From positions 1 to 5,831 of the forward strand of contig CAKTCH010000107.1 of NCBI GenBank assembly GCA_934538895.1: a stretch of 5,831 nt of DNA. Direction: 5' to 3'. The notes below the pieces were generated by a model that saw nothing but the letters and a program-made list of their open reading frames with translations, did not search any database and was not told the origin of the DNA. The stretch is from an uncultured Alphaproteobacteria bacterium (GTDB lineage: Bacteria; Pseudomonadota; Alphaproteobacteria; Micavibrionales; Micavibrionaceae). Positions 1 through 5,831 of the stretch are shown here, in pieces. How positions within the stretch are numbered: position 1 is the first letter of the stretch; each line of letters opens with the position of its first letter. Both the position numbers and the translations under genes were made by a program.

Positions 1-749
1 AGAGCGTCGGACAAAGGTTTTTCAAAAACCCATGTACCGCCATATTTGGGGTCGGAGAAGCATGTCAGGCGCGCGCCCGTCGCGCTGAAATAGCGAAGAA
101 CCGCCGCGCCCATCGCACCCAGCCCCTGCACGGAAAATGTAGCCCGCGCGGGATCGACATTAAACCGCTTCAATGTCGTTTCGGCGGCCACTGCGACTCC
201 CAGCCCTGCGACACCTTCGTGGTCATAATCTGTGCCCCCCATATCGAGCGGCTTGCCCGTGAACGAACGCCGCGACTGCAATTCGTCGCAGGCCCACAGG
301 GCATGGACAGGTTTGGACCCGATATCGAAGCCGAACCCCCCGAAAATACCGCCATTTTCATGCAGAAACGGTTTGCACAGGCTGACGAAGCGGCGATATT
401 TCTTCTCAAAATCAGGGGCATTGGAATCGGCTTTGATGCCTGACTTGGCACCACCCAGGGGCAGGCCCGCGGCCGCATTTTTAAGGGCCATCGTGCGCGC
501 CAGCATTTTCACTTCGTCGAGTGTCAGAGTCGGCATCGTTCTGGTGCCGCCTTTGCCGCAGCGCTCCAGCGGCCCGCCCATGCTGATGCCCGTGTTCCAG
601 ACAACGACATAACCCTCAAGCCCCAGTTCCGGATCACGCACGGTTTCTGCCAGTTCAGGCTCCATGGCCGCGAAGGCCTTTTTCAGCCTTTCCAGTTCCT
701 GCGAGAATTCATGAGTGCTCAGCGTCTGTTGCGCGGCTTGTGTTGTCAT
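1..749 (-). CDS. Glu/Leu/Phe/Val-type amino-acid dehydrogenase, N-terminal part (runs off left edge)
   Basis: Enzymes of this family catalyse NAD(P)-dependent reversible oxidative deamination of an amino acid (glutamate, or a branched or aromatic one) to its 2-oxo acid plus ammonium, in the cytoplasm. I translated it by hand: 249 complete codons with no stop, open at the window edge. The N-terminal substrate domain shows GGPLERCGKGGTR (58-70), MALKN (87-91) and the signature PLGGAKSGI (97-105), with the expected substrate-binding Lys102. GFGFDIGS (138-145) aligns with the usual APDVGT, making Asp142 the likely catalytic acid. TGKPLDMGGTD follows at 164-174. The Rossmann domain starts at VQGLGAMG (207-214), and its second strand ends at Asp233, which suggests NAD. 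Start ATG at 749 has AGGGAG (757-762) 7 nt upstream. The family usually has about 350-450 residues, so the C-terminus is missing. It lies 97 bp downstream of gap but has its own promoter. Substrate is uncertain: the motifs match neither classical glutamate nor leucine enzymes exactly. Confidence 0.92.
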   Translation of the reverse strand, partial: MTTQAAQQTLSTHEFSQELERLKKAFAAMEPELAETVRDPELGLEGYVVVWNTGISMGGPLERCGKGGTRTMPTLTLDEVKMLARTMALKNAAAGLPLGGAKSGIKADSNAPDFEKKYRRFVSLCKPFLHENGGIFGGFGFDIGSKPVHALWACDELQSRRSFTGKPLDMGGTDYDHEGVAGLGVAVAAETTLKRFNVDPARATFSVQGLGAMGAAVLRYFSATGARLTCFSDPKYGGTWVFEKPLSDA

Positions 750-786
750 AAGGCGACTCCCTGTCCGGAATTATTTCAGGTCAGAA

Positions 787-816
787 AGTGTAGGTCAGTC
801 TTCGCCATAGTGTCAA
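787..816 (-). promoter_or_regulatory. Sigma70-type promoter for the amino-acid dehydrogenase
   Basis: On the minus strand a perfect -35 hexamer TTGACA (811-816) is followed after 18 nt by TACACT (787-792) as -10. Transcription would start near 780, leaving a leader of about 30 nt with the AGGGAG ribosome binding site. This allows the dehydrogenase to be expressed independently of gap, whose stop codon lies just upstream. I see no convincing terminator between the two genes, so read-through from gap is also possible. Call is by eye only. Confidence 0.6.
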
Positions 817-846
817 CTTGCACATTAAAGCTGGTTTTAGCCACGC

Positions 847-1857
847 TTATTTCAGCGAGGCCATCTTCACCGCCGTATCCAGCATCCGGTTGGAGAAGCC
901 CCATTCGTTATCGTACCAGCTCATGACGCGCACCAGCGTGCCGTCGATGACTTTGGTTTCATTGATCGCGAATATGGAAGAGCGCGGATCGTGGTTGAAG
1001 TCGCCGGATACCAGCTCTTCTTCATAAAAACCGAGAATGCCTTTCAACTCGTTACTGTTGGCGGCTTTCTTGATCATTTCGTTCACTTCTTCAACCGTCG
1101 TCGGGCGTTTCGCCGTAAATTTGAAATCGACCAGCGATACGTTCGGTGTCGGCACCCGTGTCGCCACGCCGTCCAGCTTGCCCTTCAGGTCCGGCAGAAC
1201 CTTGCCGACAGCTTTGGCAGCGCCCGTGGATGTCGGGATGATGTTCAGCGCCGCCGCACGGGCGCGATGCAGGTCTTTATGATTGGTATCGACGATTTTC
1301 TGGTCGCCGGTATAGCTGTGGATGGTGGTCATGAAGCCGTTGGCGATGCCGATGCCCTCATGGAGCACAGAAGCGACGGGCGCAAGGCAATTGGTGGTGC
1401 AGGACGCGTTGGACACGATCAAATGATCCGCCGTCAGCTTATCGGAGTTTACGCCGTAAACGACCGTAATGTCTTCATCGGTCGCCGGAGCGGAGATCAG
1501 CACTTTTTTAGCGCCTGCCGCGATATGTTTCGCCGCATCCTCGCGCTTGGTGAAAATGCCGGAGCATTCAAACGCGATATCGACGCCGATATCTTTCCAT
1601 GGCAGTTGCGCCGGGTCTTTCACCTGCACGCACTTGATACGGTCGCCGTTAACGATCAGCGTGTCGCCGTCTGTCGAAACTTCGAACGGAAAACGGCCAT
1701 GAATCGAGTCGTATTTCAGCAGATGGGCATTGGTGGCAAGATCCGCCAGATCGTTGATTGCCACGACCTGAATATCCTTACGGCCCGATTCATAAAGGGC
1801 ACGAAGGACGAGGCGGCCGATACGGCCAAAACCACTGATGGCTACGCGTGTTGTCAT
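847..1857 (-). CDS. gap: Glyceraldehyde-3-phosphate dehydrogenase, type I (phosphorylating)
   Basis: Cytoplasmic glycolytic and gluconeogenic enzyme, active as a tetramer in this family: glyceraldehyde-3-phosphate + NAD(P)+ + phosphate to 1,3-bisphosphoglycerate. The 336-residue product has the usual family length. The N-terminal Rossmann domain has GFGRIGR (9-15) and INDLAD (34-39), with Asp36 in the NAD-binding position. The catalytic motif SNASCTTN (149-156) places nucleophile Cys153; the partner is His180 (TTIHSYTGDQ). RARAAALNIIPTSTGAAKA and RVPTPNVSLVD are intact, and the C-terminus keeps SWYDNEWGFSNR. I chose ATG 1857 because AGGAG (1866-1870) lies 8 nt upstream and the protein then begins right at the first strand. 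The in-frame extension to 1944 adds 29 unrelated residues and would start upstream of the predicted transcription start. Where NAD-specific enzymes have Leu-Pro before HKDL, this one has Thr-Asn (191-192), so strict NAD specificity should not be assumed. Confidence 0.97.
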   Translation of the reverse strand: MTTRVAISGFGRIGRLVLRALYESGRKDIQVVAINDLADLATNAHLLKYDSIHGRFPFEVSTDGDTLIVNGDRIKCVQVKDPAQLPWKDIGVDIAFECSGIFTKREDAAKHIAAGAKKVLISAPATDEDITVVYGVNSDKLTADHLIVSNASCTTNCLAPVASVLHEGIGIANGFMTTIHSYTGDQKIVDTNHKDLHRARAAALNIIPTSTGAAKAVGKVLPDLKGKLDGVATRVPTPNVSLVDFKFTAKRPTTVEEVNEMIKKAANSNELKGILGFYEEELVSGDFNHDPRSSIFAINETKVIDGTLVRVMSWYDNEWGFSNRMLDTAVKMASLK

Positions 1858-1909
1858 AGGGGATACTCCTGATTTGACGAATTTATGAAAACAAATAAAT
1901 GGCCCGAAG

Positions 1910-1937
1910 AACATACTCCCTTGATGCAGCGTGTCAA
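1910..1937 (-). promoter_or_regulatory. Probable sigma70-type promoter for gap
   Basis: On the minus strand a perfect -35 TTGACA (1932-1937) is followed after 16 nt by TATGTT (1910-1915). The spacer is one base shorter than ideal. Transcription would begin near 1903, giving a 45-nt leader that contains the AGGAG site. This supports the gap start at 1857 rather than further upstream. Eight bases above the -35 lies the interrupted palindrome GCCACTGTGGC. Confidence 0.55.
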
Positions 1938-1944
1938 TCCGCAA

Positions 1945-1955
1945 GCCACTGTGGC
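1945..1955. promoter_or_regulatory. Odd-centred palindrome upstream of the gap promoter (possible operator)
   Basis: GCCACTGTGGC is a perfect 5-1-5 inverted repeat sitting just above the gap -35 hexamer and between the two divergent promoters. The position suits a regulator binding site, but an 11-bp palindrome also occurs by chance and I cannot name a regulator for it. Confidence 0.25.
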
Positions 1956-1977
1956 CAGGGTGTAGAAAGTTATTAAA

Positions 1978-2006
1978 TTAACTATTTGCCGTCTTAAACT
2001 TATAAA
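1978..2006 (+). promoter_or_regulatory. Candidate promoter for the SDR-like/methyltransferase operon
   Basis: TTAACT (1978-1983), a 17-nt spacer and TATAAA (2001-2006) form the best sigma70-like pair ahead of the plus-strand genes, in a strongly AT-rich stretch. Start of transcription would be near 2013, so the Fur-like box at 2054-2072 would lie about 40-60 nt into the transcribed region. A promoter closer to that box is possible, but I see no better hexamers there. Confidence 0.4.
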
Positions 2007-2053
2007 AACACAAAGTATCGTAATGAGATCATCTGAAGAAAAATAAAAATGTA

Positions 2054-2072
2054 AATGAGAATGATTTGCATT
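2054..2072 (+). promoter_or_regulatory. Fur-type iron-responsive operator
   Basis: AATGAGAATGATTTGCATT matches the symmetrical Fur site AATGATAATGATTATCATT at 16 of 19 positions. Its core TGAGAATGATTTGCA matches the 7-1-7 consensus TGATAATNATTATCA at 12 of 15. It lies between the candidate promoter and the SDR-like gene. In known systems, Fur with ferrous iron binds such sites and represses, so the downstream operon may be induced by iron starvation. Related regulators (Irr, RirA, Zur, Mur) have different or only partly overlapping sites in alphaproteobacteria. The match is seen; the regulation is inferred. Confidence 0.55.
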
Positions 2073-2137
2073 TAAGAGGGCAGCCATGTAAAAGAGCGCT
2101 CAGTGAAGCCACTCAAACTTTCGGGCCTGCAAACACC

Positions 2138-3352
2138 ATGATCGCGCCATCTCACCAAGCCGTTATCGATACTCTGCGCAATGATTTTCAGCGCGAGGTT
2201 AAAAGCTTCCTCACGCATGCGGGACTGGATAGCGCTGCCGCATTCAAGGTTGATAACCAAGCCAGCAATGCAACCCCTGTATATGTTTTGACGGACGCAT
2301 CATTCACTGCCTATGACGCCACCAAACATGGTCAGGAACCCACACATGCGTTTTGGAATAAGGGTGGCACGCAATACCTGATGAACAACACTGCCGCCAT
2401 TTTGCAAAAGCTGGTGGCTGATGATTGCCGCGTGTTGCTGCATACACGCTCTGGTGTTGAATTTACCAAGCACCTGGTCAACAACCCGAAGGTACATGTC
2501 ATCGAAGGTGATCTGGGCGATCCTGCCATTCTGAAAACCATGTACGCTGAATTGGCGCTGATGAGTGCTCAGCAGCCGATCAGTGATGTTTCGATGGTGC
2601 TGTATCAATCTTTCGCACAAAACAGCGGTGAGCCATTCAAGCCGATGCATAGAGAGCCTGTGCAAGAAGTGGAACGTGCGGCCAGCCGTCGTTTGCGTTT
2701 CGTCTATAATATGGCGGCCATGGGTTATGACCTGCTGACAAACCGCAGTTTGAATGATTTGCGCGTGGTATCTCTTTCAGCGCTGGCTGCTAACCGCGCA
2801 AGCTATGGTCTGTTAGCTGACGCAGCCGACAAATTCATGAACGAACTGGCATGGCGCACATTCTATCTGGAATCCAACATCTCAACCGGCAAACCCGTAA
2901 CAGTGTTCCAAGTAAATCCCGGTATTACCACCGCATGTGAAACATATCGTGATGGCAAAGCGATGAAGACCGTACTGCAAGAATCCATCGCCGATGGTTT
3001 CCCGCTAAGCGATGACATCATGAGTGGTAAAGCGCCGATCCCGCAATTAAGTGCACACGATGTGGCATGGATTTCTCATTCACTGCTGCGCACGCCTGAG
3101 GGGGCCAATCCCAATGACGGCATGCCTGCCGATGTAAAAGCCACGCTTTATGGTGGCTTTTCGCCCGAGGAATTGCGCCGCCGCATGCTGGCCGCCCTGA
3201 CTTTTGATAGCGACACGATCGCGGTTGATGGCGATAATCTGTTGCCCGACCATATTCTGACACCCGGAACCACTTACGGCGCCTTGCCATCGCCCTTGAA
3301 GAAGGGCGCTTATAAACGCATATCAATGACCCCCAAAGGTCAGGAATTCTAG
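2138..3352 (+). CDS. SDR-like Rossmann-fold protein with degenerate motifs, function unknown
   Basis: I do not recognise a specific family. The 404-residue product alternates strands and helices like a short-chain dehydrogenase/reductase: PVYVLTDAS (47-55) as strand 1, CRVLLHTRS (97-105) as strand 2 with Arg104 where NADP-preferring SDRs carry a basic residue, VHVIEGDLGDP (119-129) as strand 3, VSMVLYQSFAQN (151-162) in place of the NNAG strand, LRVVSLSALA (208-217) and SYGLLADAADKF (222-233) holding the Ser and Tyr223, then VFQVNPGI (256-263) like the SDR PG motif. The glycine-rich TGxxxGxG loop is absent, and the YxxxK lysine is Ala227. It is longer than a typical 250-residue SDR, with about 110 residues after the PG motif. 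No signal peptide or membrane segment is seen, so it is probably cytoplasmic. ATG 2138 has no clear ribosome binding site. An alternative TTG at 2066 adds 24 residues but lies inside the Fur-like box. The methyltransferase follows after 13 bp. Confidence 0.8.
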   Translation: MIAPSHQAVIDTLRNDFQREVKSFLTHAGLDSAAAFKVDNQASNATPVYVLTDASFTAYDATKHGQEPTHAFWNKGGTQYLMNNTAAILQKLVADDCRVLLHTRSGVEFTKHLVNNPKVHVIEGDLGDPAILKTMYAELALMSAQQPISDVSMVLYQSFAQNSGEPFKPMHREPVQEVERAASRRLRFVYNMAAMGYDLLTNRSLNDLRVVSLSALAANRASYGLLADAADKFMNELAWRTFYLESNISTGKPVTVFQVNPGITTACETYRDGKAMKTVLQESIADGFPLSDDIMSGKAPIPQLSAHDVAWISHSLLRTPEGANPNDGMPADVKATLYGGFSPEELRRRMLAALTFDSDTIAVDGDNLLPDHILTPGTTYGALPSPLKKGAYKRISMTPKGQEF

Positions 3353-3358
3353 GAAGGA
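3351..3358 (+). promoter_or_regulatory. Strong ribosome binding site of the methyltransferase gene
   Basis: AGGAAGGA sits 7 nt before ATG 3366 and overlaps the TAG stop of the preceding gene at 3350-3352. This fixes the start and supports translation of both genes from one mRNA. It contrasts with the poor site in front of the first gene. Confidence 0.75.
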
Positions 3359-3365
3359 TAAAACA

Positions 3366-4052
3366 ATGAGCCAGCACGCAGAAAACGTCGATACCTGGGA
3401 CAGCATCGAAGGCGAAGAAAGCATGGGCGAAGGGCATGAGCCCGCATGGCATGCGTTGATTTCGTATGTTCAGGAAAAATCGCTGGCGGATAAGAATATC
3501 CTCGATTTCGGCTGCAACCGTGGCCGCTTTCTGAAAGTGCTGCATCAGGCATTGCCGTACCGCAGTGCCTTGGGCGTTGATATTGCTGAGGAGTCGATTG
3601 CATTCGCCAACGCGCATAAGGGTGATACACCTTGCGATTACGAACACAGCCGTGTGCTGGCGGAAAAGAAAGACGCTTTCGACATCGCGTTCTCGCACGA
3701 GGTTGTTTATCTGCTGCCCGACATTGTGGCGCATGCGCGCGAAATCGGCAGCGTGCTGAAAAAGGGCGGTGTTTATTACCTCGCCATTGGTGAATACGCC
3801 GAAAACCCGCTATGGGAGCGCTGGAAAGAGACCGTAGCTGAATTTTCGCCCGTGCCGCCGCAAACCTATTCGCTGCAAGATATTGCTAAAGCGTTTCAGG
3901 ATAACGGCTTCAGTGTATCCATCCGCCGCATGGTAACAGATGGCTTCCTGCCTTATGACGCCAGCGATGGTAAATACCTGCAAAGCCCGATGGAACTGCT
4001 GGATTTCATGACGCAGTACATGATGCTGTTCCGTTTGGTGAAGACCGCTTAG
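3366..4052 (+). CDS. Class I SAM-dependent methyltransferase
   Basis: The 228-residue product has the class I methyltransferase layout. Motif I is ILDFGCNRGRFL (45-56), the SAM-binding glycine loop. The acidic residue that contacts the SAM ribose is Asp72 in GVDIAEESIAFA (70-81). FDIAFSHEVVYLLPD (105-119) is the motif II region and LKKGGVYYLAIGEY (131-144) is motif III. These match Methyltransf_11/25-type enzymes, which act on small molecules, quinones, lipids or, less often, proteins; the acceptor cannot be told from the sequence. The N-terminus (1-40) is acidic and helical, and the C-terminal part (145-228) probably forms the substrate cap. No membrane segment is seen. It begins 13 bp after the SDR-like gene with a strong ribosome binding site, so the two are almost surely co-transcribed and may act in one pathway. 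Its 3' end overlaps the minus-strand membrane-protein remnant by 47 bp. Confidence 0.9.
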   Translation: MSQHAENVDTWDSIEGEESMGEGHEPAWHALISYVQEKSLADKNILDFGCNRGRFLKVLHQALPYRSALGVDIAEESIAFANAHKGDTPCDYEHSRVLAEKKDAFDIAFSHEVVYLLPDIVAHAREIGSVLKKGGVYYLAIGEYAENPLWERWKETVAEFSPVPPQTYSLQDIAKAFQDNGFSVSIRRMVTDGFLPYDASDGKYLQSPMELLDFMTQYMMLFRLVKTA

Positions 4053-4416
4053 GGTTCGTGCTGCTGCGTATAGGCGGGTGATCTTCTTTATTCACGATAT
4101 AAAGAATGATGTTGCACGCGCAGTAGGCACAGGCGGCGATAAAGATGAATGTACTACCCAACGTCCATGCGGCCCAGAATGGGCATACCGTGGACAGCAG
4201 ATATAAAATCGAAGTCATCTGAATGCCGCTAAAACCAAAGAGTGTCTTTTTCTTGGGCATGAGCCAATTAATCGTGCAGGCACAGACATGCACAAGCCCC
4301 ATAAATAAAAGCGCTTAGTCTGCCTGCAATATGCCGGATGCCGTATAAGAAAGTTCAGCAAGCAGCCAGATAAACAACGCGCCGTCGAGCGGATATCGCC
4401 AAGGTAGTAAAGACTT
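4006..4416 (-). pseudogene. Remnant of a small four-helix membrane protein, split by an in-frame TAA
   Basis: One minus-strand frame from 4416 down to the TGA at 4006-4008 encodes four hydrophobic stretches at 4327-4383, 4261-4314, 4159-4227 and 4093-4155. The frame is broken only by TAA at 4315-4317, between the first two. Charges fit a real four-pass inner-membrane protein with both ends inside: Lys and Arg before helix 1, MPKKK (from 4260) between helices 2 and 3, and NKED (4081-4092) after helix 4. Cysteines are frequent (CAC; CAYCAC). No start codon with a ribosome binding site precedes helix 1. The intact piece after the stop could still start at ATG 4302 (98 residues) or ATG 4260, but neither has a Shine-Dalgarno sequence. 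The C-terminal tail overlaps the methyltransferase gene on the other strand. I infer a decayed gene just downstream of tkt; a short functional protein from 4302 or a chance hydrophobic frame are the alternatives. No family is recognised. Confidence 0.4.
4084..4106. repeat. Perfect 8-bp inverted repeat with 7-nt loop
   Basis: TTCTTTAT (4084-4091) and ATAAAGAA (4099-4106) pair perfectly around a 7-nt loop, about 30 nt after the methyltransferase stop. The outer ATC and GAT extend the stem if one T is bulged. The stem is AT-rich and no T-run follows on either strand, so it is a weak terminator candidate at best. It could still protect the 3' end of the mRNA, or be chance within the membrane-protein remnant. 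Confidence 0.3.
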
Positions 4417-4454
4417 TCAGGCGATTTTACGCAATTTTAGCGATCAGGTTCAAA

Positions 4455-5831
4455 TTAGACCTTGGCTCTGACCGCTTCTACCACCGCTTCCTTGGTAATC
4501 CTGAAGTGGTTGTAGAGGTCTTTGATCGGGGCAGATTCGCCAAATGTACTCATACCGATAAAAATACCGTCGAAACCGAGCCAGCGGTCCCAGCTCTGGC
4601 GCACGGCGGCTTCCACAGCCACGCGCACCAGCGTGCGATCGCCCAGGACTTTTTCCTGATAGGCTTTGTCCTGTCTGGCAAAAATCTCCATGCAGGGCAT
4701 GGAAACCACGCGGGCGGGGATTTTGCTGTCTTCAAGAATGGCTTGCGCGCCGAGCGCGATTTCCACTTCGGAACCTGTAGCCATGATGACAACCTTCGGC
4801 GCACCGTCGCTGGCTTCCTTCAGGATGTAAGCGCCTTTGGCGGACAGGTTTTCGCCGCCGTCACCGGAACGAACGGTCGGCAGCCCCTGACGGGTCAGCG
4901 CCAGAACGGAAGGACCGTCCTTCCTGTTCAGCGCGATTTCCCAGCACTCGGCGGTTTCCACGCCATCGGCAGGGCGCAGCGTCAGCAGGTTCGGAATCGC
5001 GCGCAGCGCGGCCAGATGTTCGACCGGCTGGTGCGTCGGGCCGTCTTCGCCCAAACCGATGGAATCGTGCGTCATCACGTAAATCACGCGCTGCTTCATC
5101 AGCGCCGACAGGCGAATGGCCGGGCGGCAGTAGTCGGTAAACTGCATGAACGTGCCGCCATAGGGAATGATCCCGCCATGCAACGCCATCCCGTTCATGA
5201 TCGCGGCCATGCCATGCTCGCGTACGCCGTAATGGATATATTGGCCTTCATAATTGCCCGCGCTGATGGCGGACGGGCCTTTGACCTGCGTGTTGTTGGA
5301 CGGCGTCAGATCGGAAGACCCGCCTATCAGATGCGGCAGCACGGGAATGATTTTTTCCAGCACGTCGCCGGAATTCTGGCGCGTCGCCAGCTTCGGGCGG
5401 TCCTTCAGGTATTTGTCTTTCAACTGCTGCAACGGACCTTTGATATCCTCGGTTACGTCGCCCGACATGACCTTCATGAAATCCGCCTTATAGCGGTTAT
5501 CTTCCAGGCGCTTGTTCCAGGCGGCAAACTCGCTGGCAAAACGCTGTCCGGCATGACGCCACATCGCCAGAACTTCCGTCGGCACAAAAAACGGCTCATG
5601 CGGCCATTTCAGCGCACCGCGCGCGCCCTTGATTTCCTCATCGCCCAGCGGCGACCCGTGGGCGCCCGCTGTCCCCGCTTTAGTCGGTGCGCCGAAACCG
5701 ATCGTCGTCTTGCAGCGGATCATGCTGGGCTTGCTGGAATGCTGCGCTTGCAGCAGGGCCGCTTCAATCGCTTTCAGGTTATGGCCGTCAACGGACTGCA
5801 CCGCCCAGCCATAGGCTTCGAAACGTTTGGT
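4455..5831 (-). CDS. tkt: Transketolase, C-terminal two thirds (runs off right edge)
   Basis: Cytoplasmic thiamine-diphosphate enzyme that moves two-carbon ketol units between sugar phosphates, linking the pentose phosphate (or Calvin) pathway to glycolysis. The frame is open from the window edge, starting TKRFEAYGW, and gives 458 residues; transketolases have about 660, so roughly 200 residues with the first diphosphate-binding motif lie outside. Visible family marks, numbered from the edge: KTTIGFGAPTKAGTAGAHG (41-59) with His58; GGSSDLTPSN (170-179); YGVREHG (201-207) with Glu205, the residue that activates the thiazolium ring; GLGEDGPTHQPVEH (259-272) with the substrate His267; ALTRQ (311-315) with the phosphate-binding Arg314; then the C-terminal domain from about 345, with ATGSEVEIAL and FGESAPIKDLY. 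All key residues seen are intact. A start at GTG 5801 would be internal to the domain and is rejected. It points the same way as gap but is cut off from it by the plus-strand operon. Confidence 0.97.
   Translation of the reverse strand, partial: TKRFEAYGWAVQSVDGHNLKAIEAALLQAQHSSKPSMIRCKTTIGFGAPTKAGTAGAHGSPLGDEEIKGARGALKWPHEPFFVPTEVLAMWRHAGQRFASEFAAWNKRLEDNRYKADFMKVMSGDVTEDIKGPLQQLKDKYLKDRPKLATRQNSGDVLEKIIPVLPHLIGGSSDLTPSNNTQVKGPSAISAGNYEGQYIHYGVREHGMAAIMNGMALHGGIIPYGGTFMQFTDYCRPAIRLSALMKQRVIYVMTHDSIGLGEDGPTHQPVEHLAALRAIPNLLTLRPADGVETAECWEIALNRKDGPSVLALTRQGLPTVRSGDGGENLSAKGAYILKEASDGAPKVVIMATGSEVEIALGAQAILEDSKIPARVVSMPCMEIFARQDKAYQEKVLGDRTLVRVAVEAAVRQSWDRWLGFDGIFIGMSTFGESAPIKDLYNHFRITKEAVVEAVRAKV

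Noticed and set aside
170..612. Overlapping small frames on both strands
   Set aside because: They lie within the amino-acid dehydrogenase gene, which has clear family motifs across this stretch.
991..1872. Long plus-strand open frame of 293 codons
   Set aside because: It is entirely antisense to gap, whose product is unmistakable; its translation shows no domain and only mirrors GC-rich codon bias.
1881..1900. Inverted repeat ATTTAT/ATAAAT in the gap leader, considered as a riboswitch or attenuator
   Set aside because: A 6-bp AT-only stem in AT-rich DNA is expected by chance, and no conserved riboswitch core is visible.
1858..1944. N-terminal extension of gap to 1944
   Set aside because: It adds 29 residues foreign to the family, begins upstream of the predicted transcription start, and ATG 1857 has a good AGGAG site.
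2095..2102. Palindrome GAGCGCTC in the operon leader
   Set aside because: An isolated 8-bp palindrome has no partner repeat and no known regulator motif; not supported as an operator.
2300..2665. Minus-strand open frame of 121 codons
   Set aside because: It is a shadow inside the SDR-like gene without motif or start signals.
3018..3734. Minus-strand open frame of 238 codons across the SDR-like/methyltransferase junction
   Set aside because: It spans two convincing plus-strand genes and its translation has no recognisable motif or ribosome binding site.
4421..4445. Tandem ATTTTA motif just after tkt, considered as a terminator
   Set aside because: The two copies are direct repeats and form no stem longer than 3 bp; no terminator hairpin is supported.

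Overview
The window reads as chromosome of a Gram-negative, probably alphaproteobacterial, organism. This guess rests on the style of the three housekeeping proteins (a class I GAPDH, a short Glu/Leu/Phe/Val-type dehydrogenase and a bacterial transketolase), on E. coli-like promoter hexamers and on a Fur-type iron box. Nothing seen fixes the genus. No rRNA, tRNA, CRISPR array, insertion sequence or phage gene is visible.

Layout. Positions 1-749 (minus) hold the N-terminal 249 codons of an amino-acid dehydrogenase that runs off the left edge. A 97-bp gap carries its own promoter. Positions 847-1857 (minus) are a complete glyceraldehyde-3-phosphate dehydrogenase gene (gap). Positions 1858-2137 are a divergent regulatory region with a promoter for gap, a promoter for the plus-strand genes and a 16/19 match to the Fur box. 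Positions 2138-3352 and 3366-4052 (plus) form a tight two-gene operon: an unusual SDR-like protein with degenerate cofactor and catalytic motifs, then a class I SAM-dependent methyltransferase. Positions 4006-4416 (minus) hold what looks like the remnant of a small four-helix membrane protein, split by an in-frame TAA. Positions 4455-5831 (minus) are the C-terminal two thirds of transketolase (tkt), running off the right edge.

How it fits together. tkt and gap are central carbon genes on the same strand and are often neighbours in proteobacteria. Here they are separated by the plus-strand pair and the decayed membrane gene. The pair has lower GC in sampled lines and its own apparent iron-responsive control, so it looks like an accessory module placed into a housekeeping neighbourhood. 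Its most novel part is the putatively Fur-controlled SDR-like/methyltransferase pair. The sequence does not reveal its substrate, and no function is claimed.
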